From Candidatus Magnetobacterium casense (lineage in GTDB: Bacteria > Nitrospirota > Thermodesulfovibrionia > Thermodesulfovibrionales > Magnetobacteriaceae), in contig NZ_JMFO01000004.1 in assembly GCF_000714715.1 (NCBI RefSeq), positions 62,001-126,000 on the forward strand: 64,000 bases of DNA, in the 5' to 3' direction. Both the position numbers and the translations under genes were made by a program. Of this stretch, positions 32,687 to 41,680 are shown piece after piece; within the stretch, counting starts at the first letter, position 1; every line of letters begins with the position of its first letter. The notes under the pieces are model-generated. The model searched no databases and had not been told where the DNA came from. It saw nothing but the letters and a program-made list of their open reading frames with translations.

Positions 32687-34195
32687 TCACGCTATGGATA
32701 TATCGAAGTTCTCTCGCTGCAACTTGGAGTCTGCCTTGATGATCAGTACAACGTCAAAGGTGACTTCAAACTCCTCCAACCCGTGGCGTTGCTCGTCGGA
32801 GAGGTAATCGGCGACAATGGGGTGTGCCGTTATGGTCACCTTGGCACCCTTGTGCAGGGGCATGCGGCGGAGCTTTCTGAATATTTCGTAGCTGACCGTC
32901 TTTGTGGACTTCACAAAACCCTTGCCTTCACACATCGGACAAGTCTCACACAGGGTCCGGCCAAGGCTCTCGCGGATGCGCTTTCTGGTCATCTGGATCA
33001 GGCCGATTTCGGAGACATTAAATATGGTGTTTTTGGCCCTGTCCCGCTTCATGATTTCGACAAAGGCGGTGTAGAGTTTTTCCCTGTTTTCGGGTATCTC
33101 CATGTCAATGAAGTCAATAATGATAATGCCCCCGAGGTTTCTCAACCTGATCTGATAGGCGATCTCCTTGACGGCCTCGAGGTTGGCCTTGAGTATGGTG
33201 TCTTCGAGGTCTTCCTTGCCAACGTACTTGCCGGTGTTGACGTCTATGACGGTCATGGCCTCGGTCTGGTCTATGACAATGTAGCCGCCGGACTTTAACC
33301 AGACGCGCCTGTCAAGCCCCTTGTATACGTCAAGTTCGATGCCAAAGAAGTCAAAGATGGTCTCACGTCGGTCGTAGTACTCTATCTTGTTGTAGAGTTT
33401 TGGAAAAAAATGCTTGACAAAATCCTGGATGTGTTCAAACTCGTCCCTGGAGTCTATGACAAGGCGTTCGACTTCGTTGTTTAACAGGTCGCGCACGCTG
33501 CGGTAGATCAGGTCAAGGTCGCTGTAGAGCATCGACGGAGAGGAGACGTTTTCCTTCTTCTTGAGGATGTTTTCCCAGATGAGAAGGAGAAATTCCATGT
33601 CCTTTCTTAACTCTTCGATGTCTTCGCTTTCGCTGGCAGTCCTGACGATGAGACCGTAGCCCTTGGGCTTGAGTTCGTCAACAATATTGCGCAGTCGCTG
33701 GCGTTCTTCGGCCTTGACGATGCGCCTGGAGATGCCTACATGGTCTATGGTTGGCATCAGCACCAGGTATCTCCCCGGTATGGTGATGTAGGAGGTGCCA
33801 CGGGCACCCTTTGTCCCGATGGGGTCCTTTGACACCTGAAGCAGGACGTCCTGCCCCTCCTGTATCAGCTCGTTGATGGTGATATCGGGTCTGTCGGGAC
33901 GCCCACGCTGCGTCGTCAACTCTATGGGGTCATCGCCGTTTTCCAGGAACTCCGTGAAGTCCTCCACGTCGGTCTTTATGTCATCAACGTAGAGAAAGGC
34001 CGCCTTCTCAAGACCAATATCGATAAAGGCCGATTGCATCCCCGGCAGTATCTTGACCACCTTGCCCTTATAGATGTTGCCCACGAGACTTGCATCCTTC
34101 TTTCTCTCCACGTAGAACTCCACCAACTGCCCCCTCTCCAGGAGCCCTACACGTACCTCATCGAGGGTCACGTTTATGATTATCTCACTTGACAC
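32687..34195 (-). CDS. rng: Ribonuclease G/E family endoribonuclease
   Basis: A 502-aa RNase G-type enzyme for rRNA maturation and mRNA decay. An N-terminal S1 domain (about 35-125, GNIYKGKVVKILPGMQSAFIDIG) is followed by the catalytic region, with metal-binding Asp in VIDVNTGKYVG (near 305) and IDFIDM (near 347). The zinc-link motif CETCPMCEGKG lies near 405, which joins subunits in the family. The long C-terminal scaffold of RNase E is absent. It starts 2 bases after the TIGR03960 radical SAM gene, a conserved neighbourhood. Confidence 0.95.
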   Translation of the reverse strand: MSSEIIINVTLDEVRVGLLERGQLVEFYVERKKDASLVGNIYKGKVVKILPGMQSAFIDIGLEKAAFLYVDDIKTDVEDFTEFLENGDDPIELTTQRGRPDRPDITINELIQEGQDVLLQVSKDPIGTKGARGTSYITIPGRYLVLMPTIDHVGISRRIVKAEERQRLRNIVDELKPKGYGLIVRTASESEDIEELRKDMEFLLLIWENILKKKENVSSPSMLYSDLDLIYRSVRDLLNNEVERLVIDSRDEFEHIQDFVKHFFPKLYNKIEYYDRRETIFDFFGIELDVYKGLDRRVWLKSGGYIVIDQTEAMTVIDVNTGKYVGKEDLEDTILKANLEAVKEIAYQIRLRNLGGIIIIDFIDMEIPENREKLYTAFVEIMKRDRAKNTIFNVSEIGLIQMTRKRIRESLGRTLCETCPMCEGKGFVKSTKTVSYEIFRKLRRMPLHKGAKVTITAHPIVADYLSDEQRHGLEEFEVTFDVVLIIKADSKLQRENFDISIA

Positions 34196-34197
34196 CC

Positions 34198-36693
34198 CTA
34201 ATGTTGCCCCCTGGGGATGATCTCATCGGGTTGTACCAGGCGTCCTGTTTTCAATTGGCCGTCCTGCCCCTTGCCCGCCAACCCCGCTTGCCATCCATAC
34301 ATAGCCGTTCTAACCACCTCAACCTCCTCCATCTTGCACCCCAACAGCGCCTCGACCACAACAGCTATCTTTACGGCCTTCTCCGGGGTGTCTCTCAGGA
34401 GCAGGACAAGTTTGTCGTCCGCTGTGTCAAACTCCACAAGGTTGGAAGTCATCCATTTATTTTCAGGGGTTTGCAGAAACAATTGTATGGCGTTTTCTAT
34501 GTCGATTCTGGTTAATTTTTTATTTAGTGCTATTTCGTACCTGTAAGTGTTGACGAACTTCCCCAGCGACGGTGCCCCCTTTGGTATAAAGAACATCTTC
34601 AAGACGCTCAACCCCTGCGGTAAGGTCATGTTGAGTTCCCTGGTGAATTTCTCTATGTCGCACGGGGGATAGACCTCAATGTCAAAGAACTCGCGTTCCC
34701 CTGCAACCCCAACGCTCAAGGCAGGGCCAAAGGAAATCCCCGGCATGGGGTTAAACCCCTTTGAGTACACCAGCGGCACCGATGCCCGCAGCAACCCCCT
34801 CAGGAGCGCCAACATCAGTTCCAGGTGCGAAAGGTATCGCAGTTGTCCGCCCTTGGAGAACATGACCCGCACACCTACAGGAGAGAAGCTATGGCGCATC
34901 TGAAACTCCGGCTTGCTCCCTGAATCGGGCAAGACATAGCCGTCACACTTGGAGAGATACTCCCCGCTCTTACAGCCAAGTCCGCATGCCATACAGGTGT
35001 TCTTGCAGTCGGGGGTTCGATTTTCGGCCAATGCCCGCTGCAGTTCACGCCAAAGGTAGTCCTTGCTTACGCCGGTATCCACGGTATCCCAGGGCAAGGG
35101 GGTGGAGGCATCCCCGTGGAAGTCCCTCGTGGCAATGGCCGCACCATCTATGCCGGTCTTATCCATGGCAGTGAGCCACTTGTTGTAGTCAAAGACGTCC
35201 GACCAGGCATCCAATCTTGCCCCCTCCTGCCACGCCGTCTCTATCAGCGTAGCCATGTCCTGGTCCCCGCGGGCAAACAGTGCCTCAAGCAGTGACATGC
35301 GATCGTCCTGGAGCTTAAACTTGATTGCCTTTTTATTGAGGTTCTGTCTGAGGTAGTCCTTTTTTCTCATGATTTCGTCCAGGGAGGCGTGTTGACACCA
35401 CTGAAAGGGCGTATGCGACTTGGGTATGAAGGCCGAAACACCCACGTTGATGTTGACGGAGTGTTTTGTGAACCTGTTGGCGGTCTTTAGCGCCTTATAA
35501 ACCATTGCAGGGATGGCCTCAACGTCTTCGTCCCTTTCCGTTGGCAGGGCTATCATGAAATAGAGCTTGAGGTTGAGCCAGCCCTCTCTGAATATCGTGT
35601 GTATAGTTCTGTCATAATCTTCCTGTTCGAAGTCCTTGTTTATGACCTGTCGCAGACGTGCAGTGGCGGCCTCTGCGGCGATGGTAAAGCCGCTTTTTTT
35701 GACTGCCTTGGTCATTATAACGATGTCCTCCGTCACCGAGTTGATCCTCAGCGAGGGCAGGGAAAATGATATGCGTCGGTGCGAAAATTTCCTGTTAAAC
35801 AGCCTCAGTACCTCGGGTAGTCTGGTGTAATCCCCGGCGCTGAGTGAGGTGAAAGAGACCTCGGTATAGCCGGTGTTTTTGAGGGCCTGCTCGGCTATGG
35901 TAATGATGGTTGCCGGGTCACGCTCTCTGACGGGTCTGTAGATGACCCCGGCCTGACAGAAGCGGCAGCCACAGCTACACCCCCTGGCGATCTCTATGTT
36001 TATGCGGTCGTGGACAACCTCTGTGTAGGGCACAACGGGGGCCGTGGGATAGTCGGCAATATCAAGGTTGGTAACATATCTGCGTCTGACGGAGGGCTTG
36101 GGAAAGGCCGGTACCATTACGCCTTCTATTTCGCTGAGACCTTTGAGGAAGTCCTTCCGGTTGAGGTGTCCGTCCTTCTTGTATGCGACCCCAACGTCTA
36201 TGACCTCCCTGATGGTCTCCTCGGCGTCGCCTATTACGAAGGCGTCGAAAAATGGCAGCACCGGCGAGGGATTGACCGTGCAGGGGCCGCCCGCTATGAC
36301 CACGGGGTCAGTGTCGGAACGCATTTGCGCCCTTATCGGGATACCGCCAAGGTGTAGCATGTTAAGGACGGTCGTATACGACAGCTCGTACTGGAGGCTG
36401 AATCCGACGATATCAAACTCCCGCAGGGGCGTCTTACTCTCAAGGGATGTTAGCAGTATGCCCTCTGTCTTGAGGTATTCTTCGAGGTCTGTCCACGGGG
36501 CAAAGGCACGTTCACAGGAGGCATAGGGCAGGTCGTTTATTATCTTGTAGAGGAGTTTAAGGCCGAGATGCGACATCCCGATCTCATAGACATCGGGGAA
36601 ACACAGCGCCACACGTATAAACCCACGCTTGTATACAGCATTAAGTTCGCTGTTTATGTACCTGCTCGGTCTCCTGAATTGCGAAAAATTCAC
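34198..36693 (-). CDS. Radical SAM protein, TIGR03960-TIGR03936 (DUF2344) fusion
   Basis: 831 aa from a GTG start. The N-terminal B12-binding-like region (FPDVYEIGMSHLGLKLLY near 31-48) precedes the radical SAM core with CSCGCRFC (CX3CX2C, near 236-243) and an iron-sulfur-like Cys group near 568-580 (CKNTCMACGLGC). Residues from about 605 form the DUF2344 domain (VMFSKGGQLRYLSHLEL), a separate gene in some genomes. The reaction is unknown; its constant pairing with rng suggests RNA or ribosome modification. A promoter box lies 6 bases before the start codon. Confidence 0.92.
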   Translation of the reverse strand: MNFSQFRRPSRYINSELNAVYKRGFIRVALCFPDVYEIGMSHLGLKLLYKIINDLPYASCERAFAPWTDLEEYLKTEGILLTSLESKTPLREFDIVGFSLQYELSYTTVLNMLHLGGIPIRAQMRSDTDPVVIAGGPCTVNPSPVLPFFDAFVIGDAEETIREVIDVGVAYKKDGHLNRKDFLKGLSEIEGVMVPAFPKPSVRRRYVTNLDIADYPTAPVVPYTEVVHDRINIEIARGCSCGCRFCQAGVIYRPVRERDPATIITIAEQALKNTGYTEVSFTSLSAGDYTRLPEVLRLFNRKFSHRRISFSLPSLRINSVTEDIVIMTKAVKKSGFTIAAEAATARLRQVINKDFEQEDYDRTIHTIFREGWLNLKLYFMIALPTERDEDVEAIPAMVYKALKTANRFTKHSVNINVGVSAFIPKSHTPFQWCQHASLDEIMRKKDYLRQNLNKKAIKFKLQDDRMSLLEALFARGDQDMATLIETAWQEGARLDAWSDVFDYNKWLTAMDKTGIDGAAIATRDFHGDASTPLPWDTVDTGVSKDYLWRELQRALAENRTPDCKNTCMACGLGCKSGEYLSKCDGYVLPDSGSKPEFQMRHSFSPVGVRVMFSKGGQLRYLSHLELMLALLRGLLRASVPLVYSKGFNPMPGISFGPALSVGVAGEREFFDIEVYPPCDIEKFTRELNMTLPQGLSVLKMFFIPKGAPSLGKFVNTYRYEIALNKKLTRIDIENAIQLFLQTPENKWMTSNLVEFDTADDKLVLLLRDTPEKAVKIAVVVEALLGCKMEEVEVVRTAMYGWQAGLAGKGQDGQLKTGRLVQPDEIIPRGQH

Positions 36694-36699
36694 TCCTTA

Positions 36700-36729
36700 A
36701 CTATACCAGTTCCAAACACTGTTTGACAA
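36700..36729 (-). promoter_or_regulatory. Sigma-70-like promoter abutting GTG start
   Basis: TTGTCA (36729-36724), 18 bases, TATAGT (36705-36700), then 6 bases to the GTG at 36693. The expected start point coincides with the start codon, so the radical SAM-rng mRNA may be leaderless. The AAGGA between them touches the GTG and is too close to serve as a normal ribosome site. Confidence 0.65.
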
Positions 36730-36747
36730 GCATGTTAATGGGGAGAT

Positions 36748-36783
36748 AAAAAAAATTCCGATTCCTTAAAAGGAATGCCTTAA
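36748..36783 (-). terminator. Rho-independent terminator of two-component operon
   Basis: On the minus strand ATTCC-TTTTAA-GGAAT is followed by CGG and a run of eight T. It lies just after the response-regulator stop codon and before the radical SAM promoter. Confidence 0.75.
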
Positions 36784-36792
36784 TCGGGCTGC

Positions 36793-38160
36793 CTACTGCT
36801 TATCGGGGTTATTGAGGCCAAACTTCTCAAACCTGTACCAGAAGGTCTTGTAGCTCATCCCAAGGAGTCTGGCGGCCTTGGCTGCTACGTTGTTTGCCTG
36901 AGCCATGGCCTTTTTTAGCAGGGTTTTTTCCAGTTCCTCGAAGTTGATCCCCTCCTGTGGAATCTCTATGTTAAATGCCGTGCCTGCTGTTGGCAGACTT
37001 AACTCATCCTTGATGTCATCGGTGGTTATAAGCTCCGTGTCGGCCATGAGGACTGCCCGCTCAACGACGGAACCCAGTTGGCGGATGTTGCCCGGCCAGT
37101 GATAATCCATGAGCATCCTCAGGGCGGAGCGTTCCACGCCCCTGATCTGCCTGTCAAACTCCTTGTTGTACTTGTCAAGGAAATGCTGAATGAGCTGCGG
37201 GATGTCATCCTTCCTCTGCGCCAGGGAAGGCAGGCGTATGGTGACCACCTTTAGCCTGTAGTACAGGTCGTCCCTGAAGGTGGCTTTTTCGATCTCCCGT
37301 TCGAGGTCTTTGTTTGTAGCGGCGATGATCCTGACATCCACCTTGATGCTGTCCTTGCCGCCCAATCTCCTGACCTCCTTGTCCTGGAGCACCCTCAGGA
37401 GTTTTGTCTGGGTTATCAGGGGCATGTCACCGATCTCATCCAGAAACAGCGTCCCGCCGGAGGTCGATTCAAACAGTCCAATCTTGCGGTGGGTTGCCCC
37501 CGTGAAGGCGCCAGGTTCGTAACCAAACAACTCGCTTTCGATGAGATTATCGGGCAGAGCGGCACAGTTAATGGCCGTAAAGGGGGCCGTGCGCCGGGGG
37601 CTGTTGTAGTGAATCGCCCTGGCTATAAGCTCCTTTCCCGTACCACTTTCGCCGTATACCAGGACTGTCACGTTTACCGCTGTTATCTTACGGACAACCT
37701 CCATGACATCCTTTATACGCTTTGAAGTGCCCACGATGCCCTCTATGCTGAACTTGTCATAGAGTTCATGACGCAGCCTCTGGTTTTCCCGCAGAAGGTC
37801 TATACGTTCAACGGCCTTTTTGACTATCAGCAGGATGACGTCCTTGTCCAGGGGTTTTGTGAGGTAGTCAAAGGCGCCTTTTTTTATGGCATCTACGGCG
37901 CTGGTAATCGTCCCATAGGCAGTGATCACGATAACCGCCGGCCTTGACAACCCGGTGGGCAGGGCGTCCAACAGTTGTATGCCGCTCATGCCGCCCATCT
38001 TGAGGTCCGTGATCACTAAATCGGGCAGGAGCGTGGTTATCATGTGCAGACCTTCTTCGGCAGATGATGCACTGTAGACCTCATAACCCTCATCCTCCAG
38101 GATTGTTTTAAGGATGTCCCGCTGCAGGGGCTCATCGTCTATGACTACTATAACCGCCAT
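36793..38160 (-). CDS. Sigma-54-dependent response regulator (NtrC family)
   Basis: A 455-aa three-domain activator: receiver (1-120, phospho-acceptor Asp in LVITDLKM near 52), AAA+ domain (about 140-375, [14 protein letters not shown] sigma-54 contact motif, Walker B LFLDEIGD, arginine finger region) and a Fis-type HTH at the C-terminus (NVAAKAARLLGMSYKTFWYR). It starts 3 bases after the sensor kinase stop, so the two form a two-component operon. The target promoters are unknown. Confidence 0.95.
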   Translation of the reverse strand: MAVIVVIDDEPLQRDILKTILEDEGYEVYSASSAEEGLHMITTLLPDLVITDLKMGGMSGIQLLDALPTGLSRPAVIVITAYGTITSAVDAIKKGAFDYLTKPLDKDVILLIVKKAVERIDLLRENQRLRHELYDKFSIEGIVGTSKRIKDVMEVVRKITAVNVTVLVYGESGTGKELIARAIHYNSPRRTAPFTAINCAALPDNLIESELFGYEPGAFTGATHRKIGLFESTSGGTLFLDEIGDMPLITQTKLLRVLQDKEVRRLGGKDSIKVDVRIIAATNKDLEREIEKATFRDDLYYRLKVVTIRLPSLAQRKDDIPQLIQHFLDKYNKEFDRQIRGVERSALRMLMDYHWPGNIRQLGSVVERAVLMADTELITTDDIKDELSLPTAGTAFNIEIPQEGINFEELEKTLLKKAMAQANNVAAKAARLLGMSYKTFWYRFEKFGLNNPDKQ

Positions 38161-38163
38161 AAC

Positions 38164-39609
38164 CTATTCACATGGGCAGGGTAAAAATAACCTGACGCTG
38201 CATCCCTCTCCCTCTGCGCTGTGAAACTCGACCCGCCCGCCAAGCTCCTCCATCACCCGCCTGGTCATCGGAAGACCAAGACCGGGATGGTTCTGTTTGG
38301 TTGAAAAAAAAGGCTCAAACACCTTTGATATCAGGTCCTGAGACAATCCCACGCCGTTGTCGGTAATTGTCAGCAGGTAATCGTTGTCTGACAGGTCCGA
38401 GGATAGCAGCAGAGTGCTACTGTCCTTCCTGCTTTCGGACATCGCGTTAAAGGCGTTGACGATGACGTTGAGTATGCAGGACTTAAAGAGTGCGGGGTCT
38501 ACTTCTAACGTGACGTCGCAGTGGTCGAACTCCCTGATTATTTGTATGCCGTCTGCCTCCGCTTTGGCCCACACGAGGGCCAGCACGTCCTCCAGCATGG
38601 GGTTGACCCTGACCTTCTGGATGCTGAATTTAAGTGGCCTGCTGTATTCCAGGAAATCGGTTACCAGTTGATTAAGGCGCTGTACCTCATGTTTGATGCC
38701 ACTGATGAGGCTGCCAAACTTTGCGGCGCTCTCCGTCTCTGCCGGTCTGTATTTGTCCTCAATGTAACCGATACTGAGGCTTATGAAATTCAACGGATTG
38801 CGGATTTCGTGCGCTATGTTGCGCGACAACTGCCCCAACCCAGACAGGTGTTCGGCCTCTCTGAGGCGTTCCTCGATGGAGCGACTCTCCCTGAGTCTCT
38901 GCACCATGTAGTTAAAGCTCTCGGAGAGTTTGCCGATCTCATCACGGCTCAACACGGGTATGGACTGTGTGAGGTCTCCGGCAGAGACACGCAGGGAGGC
39001 ATCGGCCAGCCTCTTGATGGGGTCCGTATAGCGCCTGGAAAATATTATGATTATCCCCATCCCTATGCCAAAGACGACAAGTGTTGTTATTGTCCTCTTA
39101 ATGGTGTTTGCCTTTATGAGATCGGAGAAGTCGTCCTTGTTTATCTGCAGATGAATGTAACCGTACTGGATACCGTCGGCTATGACCGGGATGATGACGT
39201 TATATGCCCTGCCCTCATCCGTGACGTGCTCACCGAGTTCGGCCTTGATAACGAGCTCTTTTTTCCTGTGCGAAATGCGTGCGCCCACCTTCGATATATT
39301 GGTGCTTGCAAGCACTTCGCTGTCGTTGCTGATTATCGATATCTCCTTTAAGCCTTTCTTGTTGAGTTTTTTGAGGTACTTTGAAAGCCTTGCCTCATCT
39401 GTAACCCCGGAACCTGTGACCTCCTCCACTCCTATCTGGATGGCCTTGGTGAGTTCATCCGTCTGGCGCTCTATCTCCATCAGGAGGCTTTGCTCCAGTT
39501 GATAGTTAAAGATGACAAGCAAGGTGATGATTATCGCCATCAGAGACAGCATCATCGCTATCAACTTAACGTTGAGCGACGGCGTGAAAGACAACCCCCG
39601 TAACATCAT
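38164..39609 (-). CDS. Sensor histidine kinase
   Basis: A 481-aa membrane kinase with TM1 (about 14-34), a periplasmic sensor segment (about 35-175), TM2 (about 176-196), HAMP (197-250), HisKA with H-box ARNIAHEIRNPLNF near 263, and HATPase_c (G1 box DNGVGL near 432, G2 HPGLGL near 457). It pairs with the NtrC-type regulator encoded next. The periplasmic domain resembles dCACHE/sCACHE-size sensors but its ligand is not evident. Confidence 0.93.
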   Translation of the reverse strand: MMLRGLSFTPSLNVKLIAMMLSLMAIIITLLVIFNYQLEQSLLMEIERQTDELTKAIQIGVEEVTGSGVTDEARLSKYLKKLNKKGLKEISIISNDSEVLASTNISKVGARISHRKKELVIKAELGEHVTDEGRAYNVIIPVIADGIQYGYIHLQINKDDFSDLIKANTIKRTITTLVVFGIGMGIIIIFSRRYTDPIKRLADASLRVSAGDLTQSIPVLSRDEIGKLSESFNYMVQRLRESRSIEERLREAEHLSGLGQLSRNIAHEIRNPLNFISLSIGYIEDKYRPAETESAAKFGSLISGIKHEVQRLNQLVTDFLEYSRPLKFSIQKVRVNPMLEDVLALVWAKAEADGIQIIREFDHCDVTLEVDPALFKSCILNVIVNAFNAMSESRKDSSTLLLSSDLSDNDYLLTITDNGVGLSQDLISKVFEPFFSTKQNHPGLGLPMTRRVMEELGGRVEFHSAEGEGCSVRLFLPCPCE

Positions 39610-39765
39610 ACGACTATTATAGCATTAAAAAAACGGAAATCACAGCGAGCCAGTTATGATGTCGGTGTGGACACCCCGCGTTGGCGGCAAGCACCAAATA
39701 CATTGCAAGTTGCCTCGTCAATCTCAGCATACTCGCTTATATATCAGTTGTAAAAAACGGAATTT

Positions 39766-39905
39766 TTATAATTTGCCTTGAAGTGCATTTAAGATAACAG
39801 CCCTTATTTTTAGAGCGATTACGATTGCTTCTTCGGCATCCTCTCGTGGTCGTTTTCGGCCTTCTGCAGCCATGCCCTGACAACATCAAGCTTATCGCCT
39901 TTCAT
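39766..39905 (-). pseudogene. HEPN toxin gene with internal deletion
   Basis: ATG at 39905 opens a frame reading KGDKLDVVRAWLQKAEND, the usual N-terminus of HEPN proteins, overlapping the preceding MNT gene by 14 bases. After about 21 residues the frame breaks, and a second frame continues with EDAEEAIVIALKIRAVIL, a typical HEPN C-terminal helix, to a TAA at 39766. The roughly 80 central residues with the RX4H active site are missing. This is a dead toxin gene beside its intact partner. Confidence 0.65.
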
Positions 39906-40209
39906 AGAGTACCCTTCCTCTGTGTGCGGCGGGATAGATCAACGTACCTACAATGTCCTTAAACTGCTCAAACTCCTCCGGCGTCCTGACAACAATATCC
40001 TTGGGGATATCGATATCCCTTAGAATCCGTCTTATAGAAACTGCCCGTTTGTGGGGCATCTCGCTTGTCCGCATAACAACCATGAGATCAATGTCACTGT
40101 CCGATGTCGCTGTTCCGACGGCATAAGAACCAAACAGGATTATCCGCTCCGGATCAAACATAGTGGCGATCCGCCTTGTGATTTCCATTAATAGAGCTTC
40201 TATGTCCAT
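39892..40209 (-). CDS. MNT-domain nucleotidyltransferase, partner of decayed HEPN gene
   Basis: 105 aa from the ATG at 40209 (MDIEALLMEI); the frame extends 62 codons upstream without recognisable sequence. The nucleotidyltransferase motif is intact: ILFGSYAVGTATSDSDIDLM has the GS and DxD residues, and DIVVRTPEEF follows. It differs in sequence from the MNT antitoxin at window start. It overlaps the start of a deleted HEPN gene, so it is now an antitoxin without functional toxin, or has taken another role. Confidence 0.8.
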   Translation of the reverse strand: MDIEALLMEITRRIATMFDPERIILFGSYAVGTATSDSDIDLMVVMRTSEMPHKRAVSIRRILRDIDIPKDIVVRTPEEFEQFKDIVGTLIYPAAHRGRVLYERR

Positions 40210-40566
40210 TCTAACCTTACTTTCTAACTTTTTTCTCAAAAAAAACCATTTATTTACGTCAATGCGCCGTTTTTGCATCGCGTCGATAAAATTCCGAAAT
40301 ATATTCTCAACATGTCTATACCAATCAAGTAAACAGTCTCTCAGCCAAGTACTTTGGTTATATTTTCTCATAACTGTTGTACATTTGTCTAACAAGACAT
40401 TTGCCGTCTTTTCCAGTTGTTATAACGGGGATATATGCAGCCTCAAAATCAGGCGATATGTTTTATTTGGTATCTACGGCAGATGTGAGCAACGGCAGCT
40501 AAGGAATAACAAGCGTGATGTTGAGGTTGCATAGGGGGGATGAGAGTCCCCCTTCTCTATGTCAGC
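40210..40566. other. Intergenic stretch ending in bidirectional hairpin
   Basis: No gene could be supported in these 357 bases. On the plus strand a short frame reading TGIYAASKSGDMFYLV ends before the hairpin and could be the tail of a lost gene. GGGGGA (40535-40540) pairs with TCCCCC (40547-40552) and could terminate the ketosynthase operon arriving from the right. Confidence 0.5.
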
Positions 40567-41649
40567 TTACAGATATGCCAAAGTCTCCTGTTTCAGTTGT
40601 GCTATCAGGTCCTTAACGGATACGATTTCATTGCAGCGGTATGCGTTTTCACCGGCAAAGGCAAAGCCCTCATCGAGGTTGCCTTCAACGGCGTTTGTCA
40701 GCACTTCGGCGATGCAATAGGGGATCGTCTTTGGGTCGCAGTTCTTGAGACACTTGTAGGTGCATCTAAAGGGTATGGTCTCACCATTTTTGATACGCTG
40801 GACGAACTCACTGTTGATCACCCGACCAGGCATCCCAACGGGACTCTTTATGATTGTAATGTCCTCTTTTTTGGCATTTATCCAGGCTTTTTTGAAGTTT
40901 TCGTGGGCGTCGCACTCATGCGTACACACAAAACGACTCGCCATCTGTACCCCGGAGGCACCGAGCTTGAGGAATTTGGCTATATCCTTGCCGTCAAACA
41001 CGCCGCCTGCCGCCACCACGGGGATCGGCGGATCGAAAGTGTTGGCCACATCTATGACCTCTGTCACGATCTGCTCAAGGGTCGGAGCCTTGTCGTTGAG
41101 CACCTCCTTGTACGAAAATCCCAGATGTCCACCGGCCTTGACTCCTTCGACTATCACGGCATCGGGGAGCTTGTCGTAGTCCTTCCTCCAGAACTCACAG
41201 ATCAGCCGAAATGCTCGCGCAGAGGAAACTATCGGCACCAACTTGACGTCCTTGCCGTTAAGGAACTTGGGCAGATTCACGGGCATCCCTGCACCGGAGA
41301 TGATCAAGTCTACACCTTCCTCAACTGCAATGGCGGAGAACTTTTCATAGTTTGATATTGCGTACATGATGTTGACGCCGATCAACCCCTTTGTCATCTG
41401 ACGTGCCTTTCTGATTTCGGCACGAAACGCCTCACCTCCGGTGTCAACATACCTCTGCTTGTTGAGGGTGAGGTCACTCTTTTTGGGGAAGTCTATCCCC
41501 ACGCTGGCTATAACGCCGATACATCCCTCGTTTGCAACAGCGGAGGCAAGCCCCGACATGGACACCCTCACACCCATTCCACCCTGAATGATAGGCGGGT
41601 TGGCCTCTATGTTACCTATTCTTAAGGATGGTAGTTCCTTACAGGTCAT
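40567..41649 (-). CDS. 2-nitropropane dioxygenase/FabK-family flavoprotein
   Basis: A 360-aa TIM-barrel FMN enzyme of the nitronate monooxygenase/FabK/PfaD superfamily. Visible features are IIQGGMGVRVS near 20-30, the KAGGHLG flavin-binding segment near 171-177, and the phosphate-binding VVAAGGVFDGKDIAKFLKLGA near 212-232. A Cys-rich C-terminal stretch (CTYKCLKNCDPKTIPYC near 296-312) is unusual for FabK and could bind metal. It lies last in an operon with ketosynthase, ACP, dehydratase and FabI-like genes, so an enoyl reductase or PfaD-like role is more likely than nitronate detoxification. Confidence 0.82.
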   Translation of the reverse strand: MTCKELPSLRIGNIEANPPIIQGGMGVRVSMSGLASAVANEGCIGVIASVGIDFPKKSDLTLNKQRYVDTGGEAFRAEIRKARQMTKGLIGVNIMYAISNYEKFSAIAVEEGVDLIISGAGMPVNLPKFLNGKDVKLVPIVSSARAFRLICEFWRKDYDKLPDAVIVEGVKAGGHLGFSYKEVLNDKAPTLEQIVTEVIDVANTFDPPIPVVAAGGVFDGKDIAKFLKLGASGVQMASRFVCTHECDAHENFKKAWINAKKEDITIIKSPVGMPGRVINSEFVQRIKNGETIPFRCTYKCLKNCDPKTIPYCIAEVLTNAVEGNLDEGFAFAGENAYRCNEIVSVKDLIAQLKQETLAYL

Positions 41650-41680
41650 TTCTTATTACTCCTTGGCAGAGGCATTAACT

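Noticed and set aside
40440-40530. Short plus-strand frame reading TGIYAASKSGDMFYLV before a hairpin
   Set aside because: No start codon, ribosome site or known family could be assigned; it may be a gene remnant but evidence is too thin for a feature.
40540-41355. 271-codon plus-strand frame opposite the flavoprotein gene
   Set aside because: The minus-strand frame carries all family motifs and operon context; the antisense frame is fortuitous.
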